A stretch of DNA of 32,862 nucleotides from Clostridiales bacterium (GTDB lineage Bacteria > Bacillota > Clostridia > Lachnospirales > Lachnospiraceae), in the NCBI GenBank assembly GCA_012518975.1, contig JAAYRC010000206.1, positions 1 to 32,862 of the forward strand, read 5' to 3'. Shown here piece by piece: positions 22,607-31,123 of the stretch. Within the stretch, counting starts at the first letter, position 1, and every line of letters begins with the position of its first letter. The translations under genes were made by a program, and so were the position numbers. The notes beneath the pieces are model-generated. The model saw only the letters and a list, made by a program, of their open reading frames with translations, searched no databases and was not told where the DNA came from.

Positions 22607-23449
22607 ATGGGGATTAGAATTATTGTGGATTCAACATCGGATATCAGTGCAGACCAAGCATCTAGGATGAATATAACTATAGTTCCATTAAAGGTTATAT
22701 TTGGAGATAAGGAATATAGAGAGGGGGAAGAAATTTCTATAGATGAGTTTTATGAAAAGCTGGTCAAGTCAGAAAGTCTTCCTACAACCTCGCAACCTGC
22801 TCCTGATGATTTTTTAAGATATTTTAAAGAAGCTAAGTCAGCAGGTGATAAGGTAATTGTATTAGTTATAGGTAGTAAATTAAGCGGCACATTTCAAAGT
22901 GCAGTTATAGCAAAGGAAATGGTTGATTATGAGGATATTTATGTGATCGACAGCAAGACTTCAACATGCTCTCTTAGGATTCTTGTAGAGCGGGCTGTTG
23001 ACCTAAGAGATAAAGGGGTAGATGCCCAAGAGATAGTAGCAAAACTTATGGACCTAAAAGAACGGACTGTTCTTATTGGTTTGGTAGACACTTTAGAGTA
23101 TCTTCATAAAGGAGGACGGCTTTCCAAATCCTCTGCCTTAATAGGTACCCTGCTTAAGTTCAAGCCGATAATTGCTTTAAAGGATGGAACCATAGGTCTT
23201 ATTGCAAAGGAACGAGGGGTACAGAAAGGGATTACAAGGTTAATAGAAGCTGTTTCAGAGATGGGAGAGGTTGATATGGATTTTCCTGTGTATTTGGGAT
23301 ATGCTCAGCATGATGATAGGTGTAAGCGACTTAGAGAAAAGTTGGCTTCAACCCTAGGTCTAAGTAATATTACAATGTATCCAGTAGGATGTGTTATAGG
23401 TACCCATGTAGGCCCTGGAGCTTGTATTTTAACATATGTAAAGAAATAA
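22607..23449 (+). CDS. DegV family fatty-acid-binding protein (FakB-like)
   Basis: Cytoplasmic two-domain protein of 280 residues. DegV/FakB proteins hold a fatty acid and, in characterised bacteria, present it to the kinase FakA for phosphorylation and entry into phospholipid. Conserved elements: VDSTSD (7-12), LPTTSQPAP (59-67), SGTFQSA (93-99), HKGGRLSKSSA and the C-terminal HVGPGA (267-272), whose His/Gly contact the carboxylate in known structures. It is cotranscribed with the MarR gene and ends at the hairpin at 23475. No fakA is in the window. The ligand is unknown. Confidence 0.92.
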   Translation: MGIRIIVDSTSDISADQASRMNITIVPLKVIFGDKEYREGEEISIDEFYEKLVKSESLPTTSQPAPDDFLRYFKEAKSAGDKVIVLVIGSKLSGTFQSAVIAKEMVDYEDIYVIDSKTSTCSLRILVERAVDLRDKGVDAQEIVAKLMDLKERTVLIGLVDTLEYLHKGGRLSKSSALIGTLLKFKPIIALKDGTIGLIAKERGVQKGITRLIEAVSEMGEVDMDFPVYLGYAQHDDRCKRLREKLASTLGLSNITMYPVGCVIGTHVGPGACILTYVKK

Positions 23450-23474
23450 TTATTTATAAATAAATTTAAACTAT

Positions 23475-23516
23475 AAACTTCAGTCGTAATTTAAGTTCGG
23501 CTGGAGTTTTGTTTTA
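23475..23516 (+). terminator. Rho-independent terminator of marR-degV
   Basis: AAACTTCAGTCG (23475-23486) pairs with CGGCTGGAGTTT (23497-23508 region) using two G-U pairs, followed by TTTGTTTTA. Confidence 0.85.
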
Positions 23517-23577
23517 TGCTGTGATAATATGAAATGGTATAAACCACTGAAAATTACGAATGGAGGTAAACTGATTT

Positions 23578-25146
23578 ATGGAGAAGAGAGTTAGTAACCC
23601 AATATTACCAGGCTTTTATCCTGACCCATCAATCTGTAGGGTGGGTGAGGATTATTATATGGTAACCTCGACCTTTGCATATTTTCCGGGAGTACCGATT
23701 TTTCATAGTAAGGATCTTGTTAATTGGAAACAAATAGGTAATATACTAGATCGTGAAGAACAACTGAACCTAATTGGAGCAAGTCACTCGGGTGGCATAT
23801 TTGCACCTACTATACGTTACCATGAGGGAATATTTTATATGGTAACAACGAATGTAACCCATGGTGGGAATTTTATTGTAACAGCAAAGGATCCAGCGGG
23901 TCCTTGGTCTAATCCATATTTTATTGAGGGAGCTTATGGAATCGATCCGTCATTATTCTTTGATGACGATGGCAGGTGTTATATTACTGGTACAAAGGGT
24001 CGTAGAGAAGGAGAAAGATATTACGGAGATAATGAGATATGGCTTCAAGAAATTGATGTTGAGAATATGAAGCTGGTAGGAGAATCTGTTGCTATATGGC
24101 ATGGTGCCCTTAGAAATGTAGTTTGGCCAGAGGCACCCCATATTTATAAAAAGGACGGTAGATACTACCTACTAATAGCCGAGGCAGGAACAGCTCATGC
24201 TCATGCAGTTACAGTTGCATCCTCTGAAAAAATTATGGAACCCTTTACTGGTTACAATTGTAATCCTATCCTTACTCATAGGCATCTTGGCCTTGACTAC
24301 CCCATAGTTAACGTGGGCCATGGAGACCTGGTTGAGACTCAAAATGGGGAATGGTACATGGTGGTTTTAGCTTCTCGTACATATGGTGGCTATTATAGAA
24401 ACCTTGGTAGAGAGACCTTCCTTGTGCCTGTAGAGTGGGAGGGAGGCTGGCCTCTTATTAATAGAGGAATTGGCCTAATAGAATCAAGTGTAAAGTTTCC
24501 TAACCTTCCATATACTCCAGTAGAGCCCATAGCCGAAAAAGAGGACTTTGATGGAGGCAAGCTTCCTTTTCATTTTATATATCTTAGAAATCCTATACAA
24601 TCAAACTATAGGCTTGATGAAAGACCTGGACACCTTCGCATGAAGCTTTCAGCTGAAAAACTTACAGAGCTTGTAAGTCCTACATATGTTGGTGTTAGAC
24701 AAACAGCTATGAGTTTTGAATTTGAGGCTATGATGGAGTTTGACCCCTTAAATGACAATGAAGAGGCAGGAATTGCAATAATTCAAAATCAAGATTATAA
24801 TTACCGCCTCGTAAAGATGAAAAGGGGAGAGGATAAGCTTATACGACTGATTAAGTGTTGTGATGGCAAGGAAGAGGTTCTTGCTGAGGCTATAGATAGT
24901 AATCAGGATAGCCGTAAAAGGCAGATACAGCTTCGTATAAGGGCAGACTTGCAGGATTTGACCTTTTCTTATAGCTATGACAATCAGTCTTACCATATCT
25001 TAAAATCTGGTGTGGACGCAAGAATCCTAAGCACTGATGTGGCAGGAGGCTTTGTTGGAAATACAATGGGCCTATATTGTTCTTCAAATGGTCTTGATAG
25101 TAGTAACTATGCTGATTTTGATTGGATTAAATATAAAAACATTTAA
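23578..25146 (+). CDS. GH43 family beta-xylosidase (possibly alpha-L-arabinofuranosidase)
   Basis: Intracellular glycoside hydrolase of 522 residues with no signal peptide, expected to release xylose (or arabinose) from imported xylo-oligosaccharides. The GH43 catalytic trio is visible: Asp16 in FYPDPSI (base), Asp123 in GIDPSLFFDD (pKa modulator) and Glu185 in WPEAPHIY (acid). VGHGDLVETQNGEWY completes the five-bladed propeller. The last ~190 residues form the beta-sandwich typical of this xylosidase group (GH43_C2). GGAGG lies 11 nt before the ATG. An extended -10-like TGATAATAT at 23522-23530 may be its promoter, but there is no good -35. It is convergent with the AraC gene. Confidence 0.92.
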   Translation: MEKRVSNPILPGFYPDPSICRVGEDYYMVTSTFAYFPGVPIFHSKDLVNWKQIGNILDREEQLNLIGASHSGGIFAPTIRYHEGIFYMVTTNVTHGGNFIVTAKDPAGPWSNPYFIEGAYGIDPSLFFDDDGRCYITGTKGRREGERYYGDNEIWLQEIDVENMKLVGESVAIWHGALRNVVWPEAPHIYKKDGRYYLLIAEAGTAHAHAVTVASSEKIMEPFTGYNCNPILTHRHLGLDYPIVNVGHGDLVETQNGEWYMVVLASRTYGGYYRNLGRETFLVPVEWEGGWPLINRGIGLIESSVKFPNLPYTPVEPIAEKEDFDGGKLPFHFIYLRNPIQSNYRLDERPGHLRMKLSAEKLTELVSPTYVGVRQTAMSFEFEAMMEFDPLNDNEEAGIAIIQNQDYNYRLVKMKRGEDKLIRLIKCCDGKEEVLAEAIDSNQDSRKRQIQLRIRADLQDLTFSYSYDNQSYHILKSGVDARILSTDVAGGFVGNTMGLYCSSNGLDSSNYADFDWIKYKNI

Positions 25147-25186
25147 AGTACTAGCTAATATGTATATTAGTTTGGCGTAAAAACTT

Positions 25187-25243
25187 AGTATGGGCTGCCA
25201 TATAATACAAAAAGATGTTTTGTATTATATGGCAGCCCATACT
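25187..25243. terminator. 26-bp perfect hairpin between convergent GH43 and AraC genes
   Basis: Arms 25187-25212 and 25218-25243 are exact inverted copies around a 5-nt loop (AGATG). The outer part reads AGTATGGGCTGCCA and its complement. The TTTTG inside the right arm is the only T run, so it is not a textbook terminator, but its place between convergent genes suggests transcript-end formation. Confidence 0.8.
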
Positions 25244-25276
25244 TATTTCGATTAGAACCTTATTTTAATTAGAAGC

Positions 25277-26176
25277 TTATTTTGTATTCATCATATGAAT
25301 GCTGTTTTTAACACGATTGCGCTGCTGATAAAGATTCTTAAATTCTGTAGGTGTACATTCTTTAAAACTTTTAAATACGCGGTTGAAGGTAGATATACTT
25401 GAAAAACCTGATCTCATAGCCACCTCAGTAATGGATAGGTTGGGATTAAGTAAAAGTTTTTCTGCTTCTTTAACACGCCTTTGGTTTAGATAATCATAGA
25501 AGGAGATGTTGGTAAATTGCTTAAAAAGTCTTGAAAAATGAAATTTACTAAACCCAGCCACATCAGCAATCGTATCCAAGGAGATATCCTCCATATAATT
25601 TTCGTTTATGTAATCAAATATCAGGTTGAACTTTTCAATGTATTCCTTTTGCTTGTTCAATTTCACATCAGGAAATATGTTCTCGGTATTCATATATTTA
25701 CGGCCTAATACCACGAACATTTTGATAATGAGTGAATAGATGGCTATTTCCTTTAAGGTGTTATCGCTGTTATACTCAAGTGTGATTTCATCAAAGATGG
25801 TTCTAAGCATTTCATTAGTCTTGTTAGTATTTCGAATGGTTATAAGCCTGGGCTGATTTAGAACTGTAAAGATATTAGTTATGCCCTTAAGGCTACTTAT
25901 TAAGGAGTAGTCAAACAATAAAATCCATCTTGAACCATCACTAGGAGCAACAAGCTCATGAAGTTCTCCGGGAGGGATTATAAGAATATCTCCTTCCTGT
26001 AGATGATAAGTGGTCTTTCCTATTACCACCGAATATACGTTGTTAATAGGCATTATTATTTCAATTGCAGTATGCCAATGGGGAGAGAAGTTGGCATTCT
26101 CCTTATTGACATGGAGCAAAATAGGTGAGTCGTCCCTATAATCTACCTTCTCATAAACACCATCTAAAATTCTCAT
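25277..26176 (-). CDS. AraC family transcriptional regulator with cupin sensor domain
   Basis: Sugar-responsive regulator, 299 residues. The N-terminal cupin (about 15-90) has FSPHWHTAIEI and DILIIPPGELHEL, as in arabinose- and xylose-type AraC proteins. The C-terminal ~100 residues form the double helix-turn-helix: ISLDTIADVAGFSKFHFSRLF and LSITEVAMRSGFSSISTFNRVF, followed by CTPTEF. I prefer the ATG at 26176; the GTG at 26185 is only 2 nt from the AGAGG site, although the ATG then has a rather long 11-nt spacing. It is divergent from the GH3-GH67 genes and convergent with GH43, so it is the likely regulator of the xylan genes. Three copies of a 9-mer lie in the divergent gap. Confidence 0.92.
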   Translation of the reverse strand: MRILDGVYEKVDYRDDSPILLHVNKENANFSPHWHTAIEIIMPINNVYSVVIGKTTYHLQEGDILIIPPGELHELVAPSDGSRWILLFDYSLISSLKGITNIFTVLNQPRLITIRNTNKTNEMLRTIFDEITLEYNSDNTLKEIAIYSLIIKMFVVLGRKYMNTENIFPDVKLNKQKEYIEKFNLIFDYINENYMEDISLDTIADVAGFSKFHFSRLFKQFTNISFYDYLNQRRVKEAEKLLLNPNLSITEVAMRSGFSSISTFNRVFKSFKECTPTEFKNLYQQRNRVKNSIHMMNTK

Positions 26177-26683
26177 TATAATCACGACCTCTCTTTAGTA
26201 ATGGTAATATAATAAATGTCTAATAATAAGGATAGGAAAGAATTACAATTAATAAATATTGCTATAATAGGCCAAAAATATAAGTAGATATTGCTATTAA
26301 AGTTTTATCTAGACATATATTTGATTTTCATAATTAGCAGAGTATTTGAGGCTTTTTACTTAATGATAGCAATACATTTCCATATAATATTAATACATTA
26401 CCAGTGATTTGTAAACATTTTATTATTTATATTAGGTAAAAACATGAAACTTATATTATTGTATATAAAAACATCGCAATAGATGACATACAAATAGCAA
26501 GTATTGATAGGTAAGAAAGCAAAAAGTGAGATAGACTAATACTATAGTAATTCTTATATACTTTATGCTTCATATTTGGGCTTAATATATAATTGCCAGT
26601 AATTAGTATTGATAAGAGAAGAAACACTATAAGCAATCTTGGGTATTATGATTGCGGATATTAATAATACAGGAGGAATTATA
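26177..26683. other. 507-nt divergent control region, AraC gene / GH3 gene
   Basis: A long AT-rich region with no convincing gene. It contains three copies of TATTGCTAT (listed separately). Several TATAAT-like boxes occur (for example near 26384 and 26458), but none has a strong -35, which fits an activator-dependent promoter. I found no clear catabolite-repression (cre) site. Confidence 0.5.
26257..26374. repeat. Three copies of TATTGCTAT, candidate AraC-family binding sites
   Basis: The 9-mer occurs at 26257-26265 and 26289-26297 on the plus strand, 32 bp apart (about three helical turns), and inverted at 26366-26374. Flanks are also similar: AAATATTGCTATAATAG, AGATATTGCTATTAAAG. AraC-type activators commonly bind such spaced half-sites. 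Confidence 0.55.
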
Positions 26684-28843
26684 ATGGAGAATTACAAGGC
26701 GTACTTAGATGAATCTCTTGGTTTTGAAGAGAGGGCCAAGGATCTGGTATCTAGAATGACTTTAGAAGAAAAGGTATTTCAAACCCTTCATGCTGCACCT
26801 GCTATAGATAGGCTGGATGTTAAAGCCTATAACTGGTGGAACGAGGCTTTGCATGGGGTTGCTAGAGCAGGAGTAGCAACAGTTTTTCCTCAGGCAATTG
26901 GCCTTGCTGCAAGTTTTGACGAAGACCTATTAGAGGAAGTGGCTGACACAATATCTACTGAGGGTAGAGCAAAATTTAATGCACAGCAAAAATATGGTGA
27001 TCATGATATTTATAAAGGATTAACTTTCTGGTCACCAAATGTTAATATTTTTAGGGACCCTAGATGGGGAAGGGGACATGAAACTTATGGAGAAGACCCC
27101 TATCTTAGCTCTAGACTGGGTATTCGTTTTGTAAATGGTATTCAGGGAAATGATGATAAGTACATGAAGGCTGCTGCATGTGCAAAGCATTTTGCAGTAC
27201 ATTCAGGGCCAGAGGATGTAAGACACAGCTTTAATGCTGAGTGCTCTACACAGGATTTATATGAAACCTACCTTCCTGCGTTTAAGGCTTGCGTACAGGA
27301 AGCAGATGTTGAATCAGTAATGGGTGCCTATAATCGTACTAATGGTGAGCCCTGCTGTGGAAGCAAGACCTTACTTCAAGATATCCTAAGGGATGAATGG
27401 GGCTTTAAAGGTCATGTAGTATCTGACTGCTGGGCTATCAAGGACTTCCACGAGTATCATAAGGTGACTTCAACTCCAGTTGAATCGGTTTCCTTAGCAA
27501 TGAATAATGGATGTGACCTTAACTGTGGTAATATATTTGGTAACCTTTTGCTTGCAGTTAGGGACGGATTAGTTGAAGAAAAGACAATTGATAGGGCTGT
27601 CACTAGATTAATGACAACACGTATGAAGCTAGGTTTATTTGATAATCCTGACAAGGTGCCATTTAATAAAATTGCCTATGACCAGGTGGATACTAAAGAA
27701 CATTTAAAATTAAATCTTAAGTCTGCTAAGAAGTCTATTGTCCTATTAAAGAATGAGGATAAGCTTCTTCCTTTGGATAAGTCCAAGCTAAAGACTGTTG
27801 GAGTTATTGGACCAAATGCTAATAATAGAAAGGCACTGGTAGGAAATTATGAAGGTACTGCTTCAGAATATATAACAGTACTAGAAGGTGTTAAGGAGTA
27901 TTTGGGAGAGGATACAAGGGTATACTATTCAGAAGGATGTCATTTGTTTAAGAATTCGGTATCAGGACTGGGTATGGAAAATGATAGACTTGCTGAAGCA
28001 AGAATGGTTTGTGATATGAGTGATGTTGTAATTGCTTGCTTTGGACTTGATCCAGGCCTAGAGGGTGAGGAGGGAGACCAGGGTAATGAATTTGCCAGTG
28101 GTGATAAACCTAACTTGAATCTTCCAGGTATTCAAGAGGAGGTCTTAAAGGAATTATATAAGAGTGGTAAACCTATTATACTTGTATTACTATCAGGAAG
28201 TGCCCTAAGTATTCCTTGGGCTGATGACCATATACCAGCTATTGTTCAAGGATGGTATCCAGGAGCTCAAGGTGGAAGAGCAATTGCAGAGATTCTATTC
28301 GGTGATTATTCACCTGAAGGAAAGCTTCCAGTAACCTTCTATCGTACTACTGAGGAATTACCTGATTTTACTGACTATAATATGGCCAATAGAACCTACC
28401 GTTATATGAAGAATGAGGCCCTATATCCATTTGGATATGGATTATCTTATACGGATTTTGATTTATCTAATCCATCTATTGAAGGAGAAGAGCTAGGTCT
28501 AGGTAAGAATGTATTGTGTACAGTCAATATTAAGAACATAGGAAGTATGCCTGGTGCCGAAACCATACAGGTATATGTTAAGGTAAAACGTGATGGTGCA
28601 CCTAATTGGCAGCTTAAGGGACTAAAGAAGGTATATTTAAATCCAAATGAAGAAAAAACAGTATCCATAGAATTAAAGGACACAGCATTTGGATTATATG
28701 ATAACGAAGGAAGGCTGATAATTCACGAAGGTGAATATGAAGTATTTGTTGGCACAAGTCAGCCTGATGAAAGAAGCATAAAATTAACTGGTAAGAAACC
28801 ATACAGTAAGATTATGCGTTCTAATCAGACTGTTATCTTATAG
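26684..28843 (+). CDS. GH3 family beta-xylosidase/beta-glucosidase
   Basis: Cytoplasmic glycoside hydrolase of 719 residues without a signal peptide. Domain order: GH3 N-terminal barrel (about 20-330), alpha/beta sandwich (about 370-590) and a fibronectin-III-like domain (about 625-700). The nucleophile is Asp248 in GHVVSDCWAIKDF. Other marks are SPNVNIFRDPRWGRGHETYGEDPYL and CAKHFAVHSGPE. The xylan setting favours beta-xylosidase; beta-glucosidase cannot be excluded. I start at 26684 with AGGAGG 7 nt upstream, not at the earlier in-frame start. It is first of the GH3-GH67-uxuAB series and is followed by two hairpins before GH67. Confidence 0.92.
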   Translation: MENYKAYLDESLGFEERAKDLVSRMTLEEKVFQTLHAAPAIDRLDVKAYNWWNEALHGVARAGVATVFPQAIGLAASFDEDLLEEVADTISTEGRAKFNAQQKYGDHDIYKGLTFWSPNVNIFRDPRWGRGHETYGEDPYLSSRLGIRFVNGIQGNDDKYMKAAACAKHFAVHSGPEDVRHSFNAECSTQDLYETYLPAFKACVQEADVESVMGAYNRTNGEPCCGSKTLLQDILRDEWGFKGHVVSDCWAIKDFHEYHKVTSTPVESVSLAMNNGCDLNCGNIFGNLLLAVRDGLVEEKTIDRAVTRLMTTRMKLGLFDNPDKVPFNKIAYDQVDTKEHLKLNLKSAKKSIVLLKNEDKLLPLDKSKLKTVGVIGPNANNRKALVGNYEGTASEYITVLEGVKEYLGEDTRVYYSEGCHLFKNSVSGLGMENDRLAEARMVCDMSDVVIACFGLDPGLEGEEGDQGNEFASGDKPNLNLPGIQEEVLKELYKSGKPIILVLLSGSALSIPWADDHIPAIVQGWYPGAQGGRAIAEILFGDYSPEGKLPVTFYRTTEELPDFTDYNMANRTYRYMKNEALYPFGYGLSYTDFDLSNPSIEGEELGLGKNVLCTVNIKNIGSMPGAETIQVYVKVKRDGAPNWQLKGLKKVYLNPNEEKTVSIELKDTAFGLYDNEGRLIIHEGEYEVFVGTSQPDERSIKLTGKKPYSKIMRSNQTVIL

Positions 28844-28858
28844 GCACTAAAGCATATT

Positions 28859-28882
28859 TGGCGAACGCAGCTGTGTTCGCCA
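28859..28882 (+). terminator. Hairpin 1 in the GH3-GH67 gap
   Basis: TGGCGAAC (28859-28866) pairs with GTTCGCCA (28875-28882), and inner CAGCTG continues the symmetry. TTTATTT follows. It starts 16 nt after the GH3 stop codon and could terminate part of the transcripts. Confidence 0.65.
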
Positions 28883-28884
28883 TT

Positions 28885-28920
28885 TATTTCCTTATAGGAC
28901 AGTCTTCCTATAGGGAAATA
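28885..28920 (+). terminator. Hairpin 2 in the GH3-GH67 gap
   Basis: TATTTCCTTATAGG (28885-28898) pairs with CCTATAGGGAAATA (28907-28920), 14 bp with one G-U pair and an 8-nt loop. TGTTTTGGTTTT follows. It may act as a partial terminator, or protect the RNA ends. Confidence 0.6.
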
Positions 28921-28962
28921 AGTGTTTTGGTTTTAAAAATTGAGATTACTAGGAGGAAACAT

Positions 28963-30987
28963 ATGAACTACAACCAATGCTGGCTAAATTATAACCCTAT
29001 TAATAACTATGAAGATAAGGAACTTGTAGGTGACATTACAGTATATGTAGGAGAGAAAGCTCAGAGTCCTATTATAGACAATGCTGTGGCGGAGTTAACA
29101 AATGCGATAGATAAAATTCTTAACATAAGAATAAATAGTAGATTTATAAGAGAAAGTAATCAATTAGATAGTGTAGAAACGGGGATTATATTAAGTATTA
29201 TCTATGAAAACAAATCTGACCTTGGTGAAGAAGGTTATTATATAAAGCAGTTAGGTAAGAGTATTAGGATTGAAGCAGTAACTGACAGGGGGCTTTTATA
29301 TGGAAGTTTTGATTTGATAAGACAAATCGCCCAGGGCAATACCATAAGAGGAATCAATATTAGACAGATGCCAAAAAACAATATTAGAATACTTAACCAT
29401 TGGGACAATATGGATGGTAGTATTGAAAGAGGCTATTCAGGGAAATCATTCTTCTTTGAAGATGATCAAATAATAATTAACGAGAGAACAAAGGATTATG
29501 CTAGGTTCATGGCTTCTGTAGGAATTAACGCAAGCGTAATTAACAATGTAAATGTACTGGGAGCGGCAACTGATCTTATAACATCTCGTTATCTTGATAA
29601 GCTTCGTACAATGGCGGATATCTTTTCTGGCTATGGAATTAAGCTATATTTAAGTGCAAACTTTGCTGCGCCGATTGAAATAGGAGGCCTGCCAGTCTCT
29701 GATCCATTAGATAAGGATGTTGCTAATTGGTGGAAGAAACGTGTGGCCGAGATATATGAAAAGATACCACAGTTTGGAGGATTCTTGATTAAAGCAGACT
29801 CTGAGGGTAGACCAGGGCCATTTACCTACGGTCGTACCCATGCAGATGGGGCAAATGTTCTAGCAAGGGCCTTGAAGCCTTATGGTGGTCTTTTGATTTG
29901 GCGTTGCTTCGTATATAATTGCCTGCAGGACTGGAGAGATTATAAGACCGATCGTGCCAGGGCGTCCTATGATAATTTTATCGATTTAGATGGTAAATTT
30001 GATGATAATGTTATACTTCAGATTAAGAATGGCCCTATGGACTTCCAGGTAAGAGAGCCGGTATCTCCCTTATTTGGTGCTTTAAAGAATACAAACATGA
30101 TCCTAGAGGTTCAGGCAGCTCAAGAATATACAGGACAGCAAAAGGATGTATGTTATCTTATCCCTATGTGGAAGGAAGTACTAGATTTTGAGACCTATAG
30201 TAAGGAAAAGGACTCTACCATAGCAGATATAGTATCAGGTAGGGCCTATGACCAGGTTAATTGCGGTATGGCTGTCGTAACTAATACTGGAAATGACTAT
30301 AATTGGACAGGACATGATCTGGTTGCTTCCAACCTATATGGATTTGGAAGGCTCTCTTGGGATACAGAGCTTAGCTCAGAGCAAATTGCTAAAGAATGGA
30401 CTGCCCTTACCTTTACTCATGAGGACAAGGTTGCCAAAGTTGTTTTAGATATTCTAACGAAGTCCTGGCCAGTATATGAAAAGTATACTTCTCCATTGGG
30501 TATTGGTTGGATGGTGAATCCTAATCATCATTATGGTCCCAATATAGATGGCTATGAGTATGACAGATGGGGAACCTATCATAGGGCAGATAGGAATGGC
30601 CTAGGAGTAGATAGAAGTGTAAAGAGTGGTACAGGCTATGCGGGACAGTACAATGAGCCAAATGCATCAATGTATGAGGATAAGGAATCCTGCCCTGAAG
30701 AATTATTACTATTCTTCCATTATATAGAGTATGATTATAAATTGAAAAGTGGAAAGACGCTTATTCAGCATATCTATGATACCCATTTTGAAGGAGTAGA
30801 GGATGTAAAGGATATGATCAAGGAATGGGAAGGTATAAAGGGACTCATACCCCAGGATGTATATGAAAGAGTGAGGGAACGCTTTGATATGCAAATTAGT
30901 AATGCAGTAGAGTGGCGTGATAGGGTTAACACCTATTTCTACCGTAAATCAGGTATAGAGGATGCTAAGGGTAGAAAAATCTACTAA
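28963..30987 (+). CDS. aguA: GH67 xylan alpha-1,2-glucuronidase
   Basis: Removes (4-O-methyl-)glucuronic acid from the non-reducing end of short xylo-oligosaccharides. It is cytoplasmic (no signal peptide) and 674 residues, typical for GH67. Catalytic residues line up with the Geobacillus enzyme at a constant offset of 4: acid Glu281 in KADSEGRPGPFTYG, base pair Asp360 (IKNGPMDFQVREP) and Glu388 (QAAQEYTG). AGGAGG lies 6 nt before the ATG at 28963; the open frame upstream is the hairpin region. It is flanked by GH3 and uxuA, coupling uronate release to its breakdown. Confidence 0.96.
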   Translation: MNYNQCWLNYNPINNYEDKELVGDITVYVGEKAQSPIIDNAVAELTNAIDKILNIRINSRFIRESNQLDSVETGIILSIIYENKSDLGEEGYYIKQLGKSIRIEAVTDRGLLYGSFDLIRQIAQGNTIRGINIRQMPKNNIRILNHWDNMDGSIERGYSGKSFFFEDDQIIINERTKDYARFMASVGINASVINNVNVLGAATDLITSRYLDKLRTMADIFSGYGIKLYLSANFAAPIEIGGLPVSDPLDKDVANWWKKRVAEIYEKIPQFGGFLIKADSEGRPGPFTYGRTHADGANVLARALKPYGGLLIWRCFVYNCLQDWRDYKTDRARASYDNFIDLDGKFDDNVILQIKNGPMDFQVREPVSPLFGALKNTNMILEVQAAQEYTGQQKDVCYLIPMWKEVLDFETYSKEKDSTIADIVSGRAYDQVNCGMAVVTNTGNDYNWTGHDLVASNLYGFGRLSWDTELSSEQIAKEWTALTFTHEDKVAKVVLDILTKSWPVYEKYTSPLGIGWMVNPNHHYGPNIDGYEYDRWGTYHRADRNGLGVDRSVKSGTGYAGQYNEPNASMYEDKESCPEELLLFFHYIEYDYKLKSGKTLIQHIYDTHFEGVEDVKDMIKEWEGIKGLIPQDVYERVRERFDMQISNAVEWRDRVNTYFYRKSGIEDAKGRKIY

Positions 30988-31036
30988 ATAAAATTATTAT
31001 ATGTAATATAGCTCCAATAAATTTAGTAATCAAAGC

Positions 31037-31065
31037 TTGAAAAGTGATTATTATACTAGTATACT
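31037..31065 (+). promoter_or_regulatory. Probable promoter of uxuA-uxuB
   Basis: TTGAAA (31037-31042), a 17-nt spacer and TATACT (31060-31065), lying 59 nt before the uxuA start. It suggests that uxuAB can be transcribed apart from GH67. Confidence 0.6.
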
Positions 31066-31123
31066 GACTATATTAAAAAACGTGTTAATAAGGAAGTTAT
31101 ATAATAGAAAGGAAGCGAGACCT

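Noticed and set aside
26451-26636. Minus-strand 61-residue hydrophobic reading frame in the AraC/GH3 gap
   Set aside because: It starts at TTG without a ribosome site and lies in AT-rich control DNA, where hydrophobic frames arise by chance. It could only be rescued by conservation in relatives.
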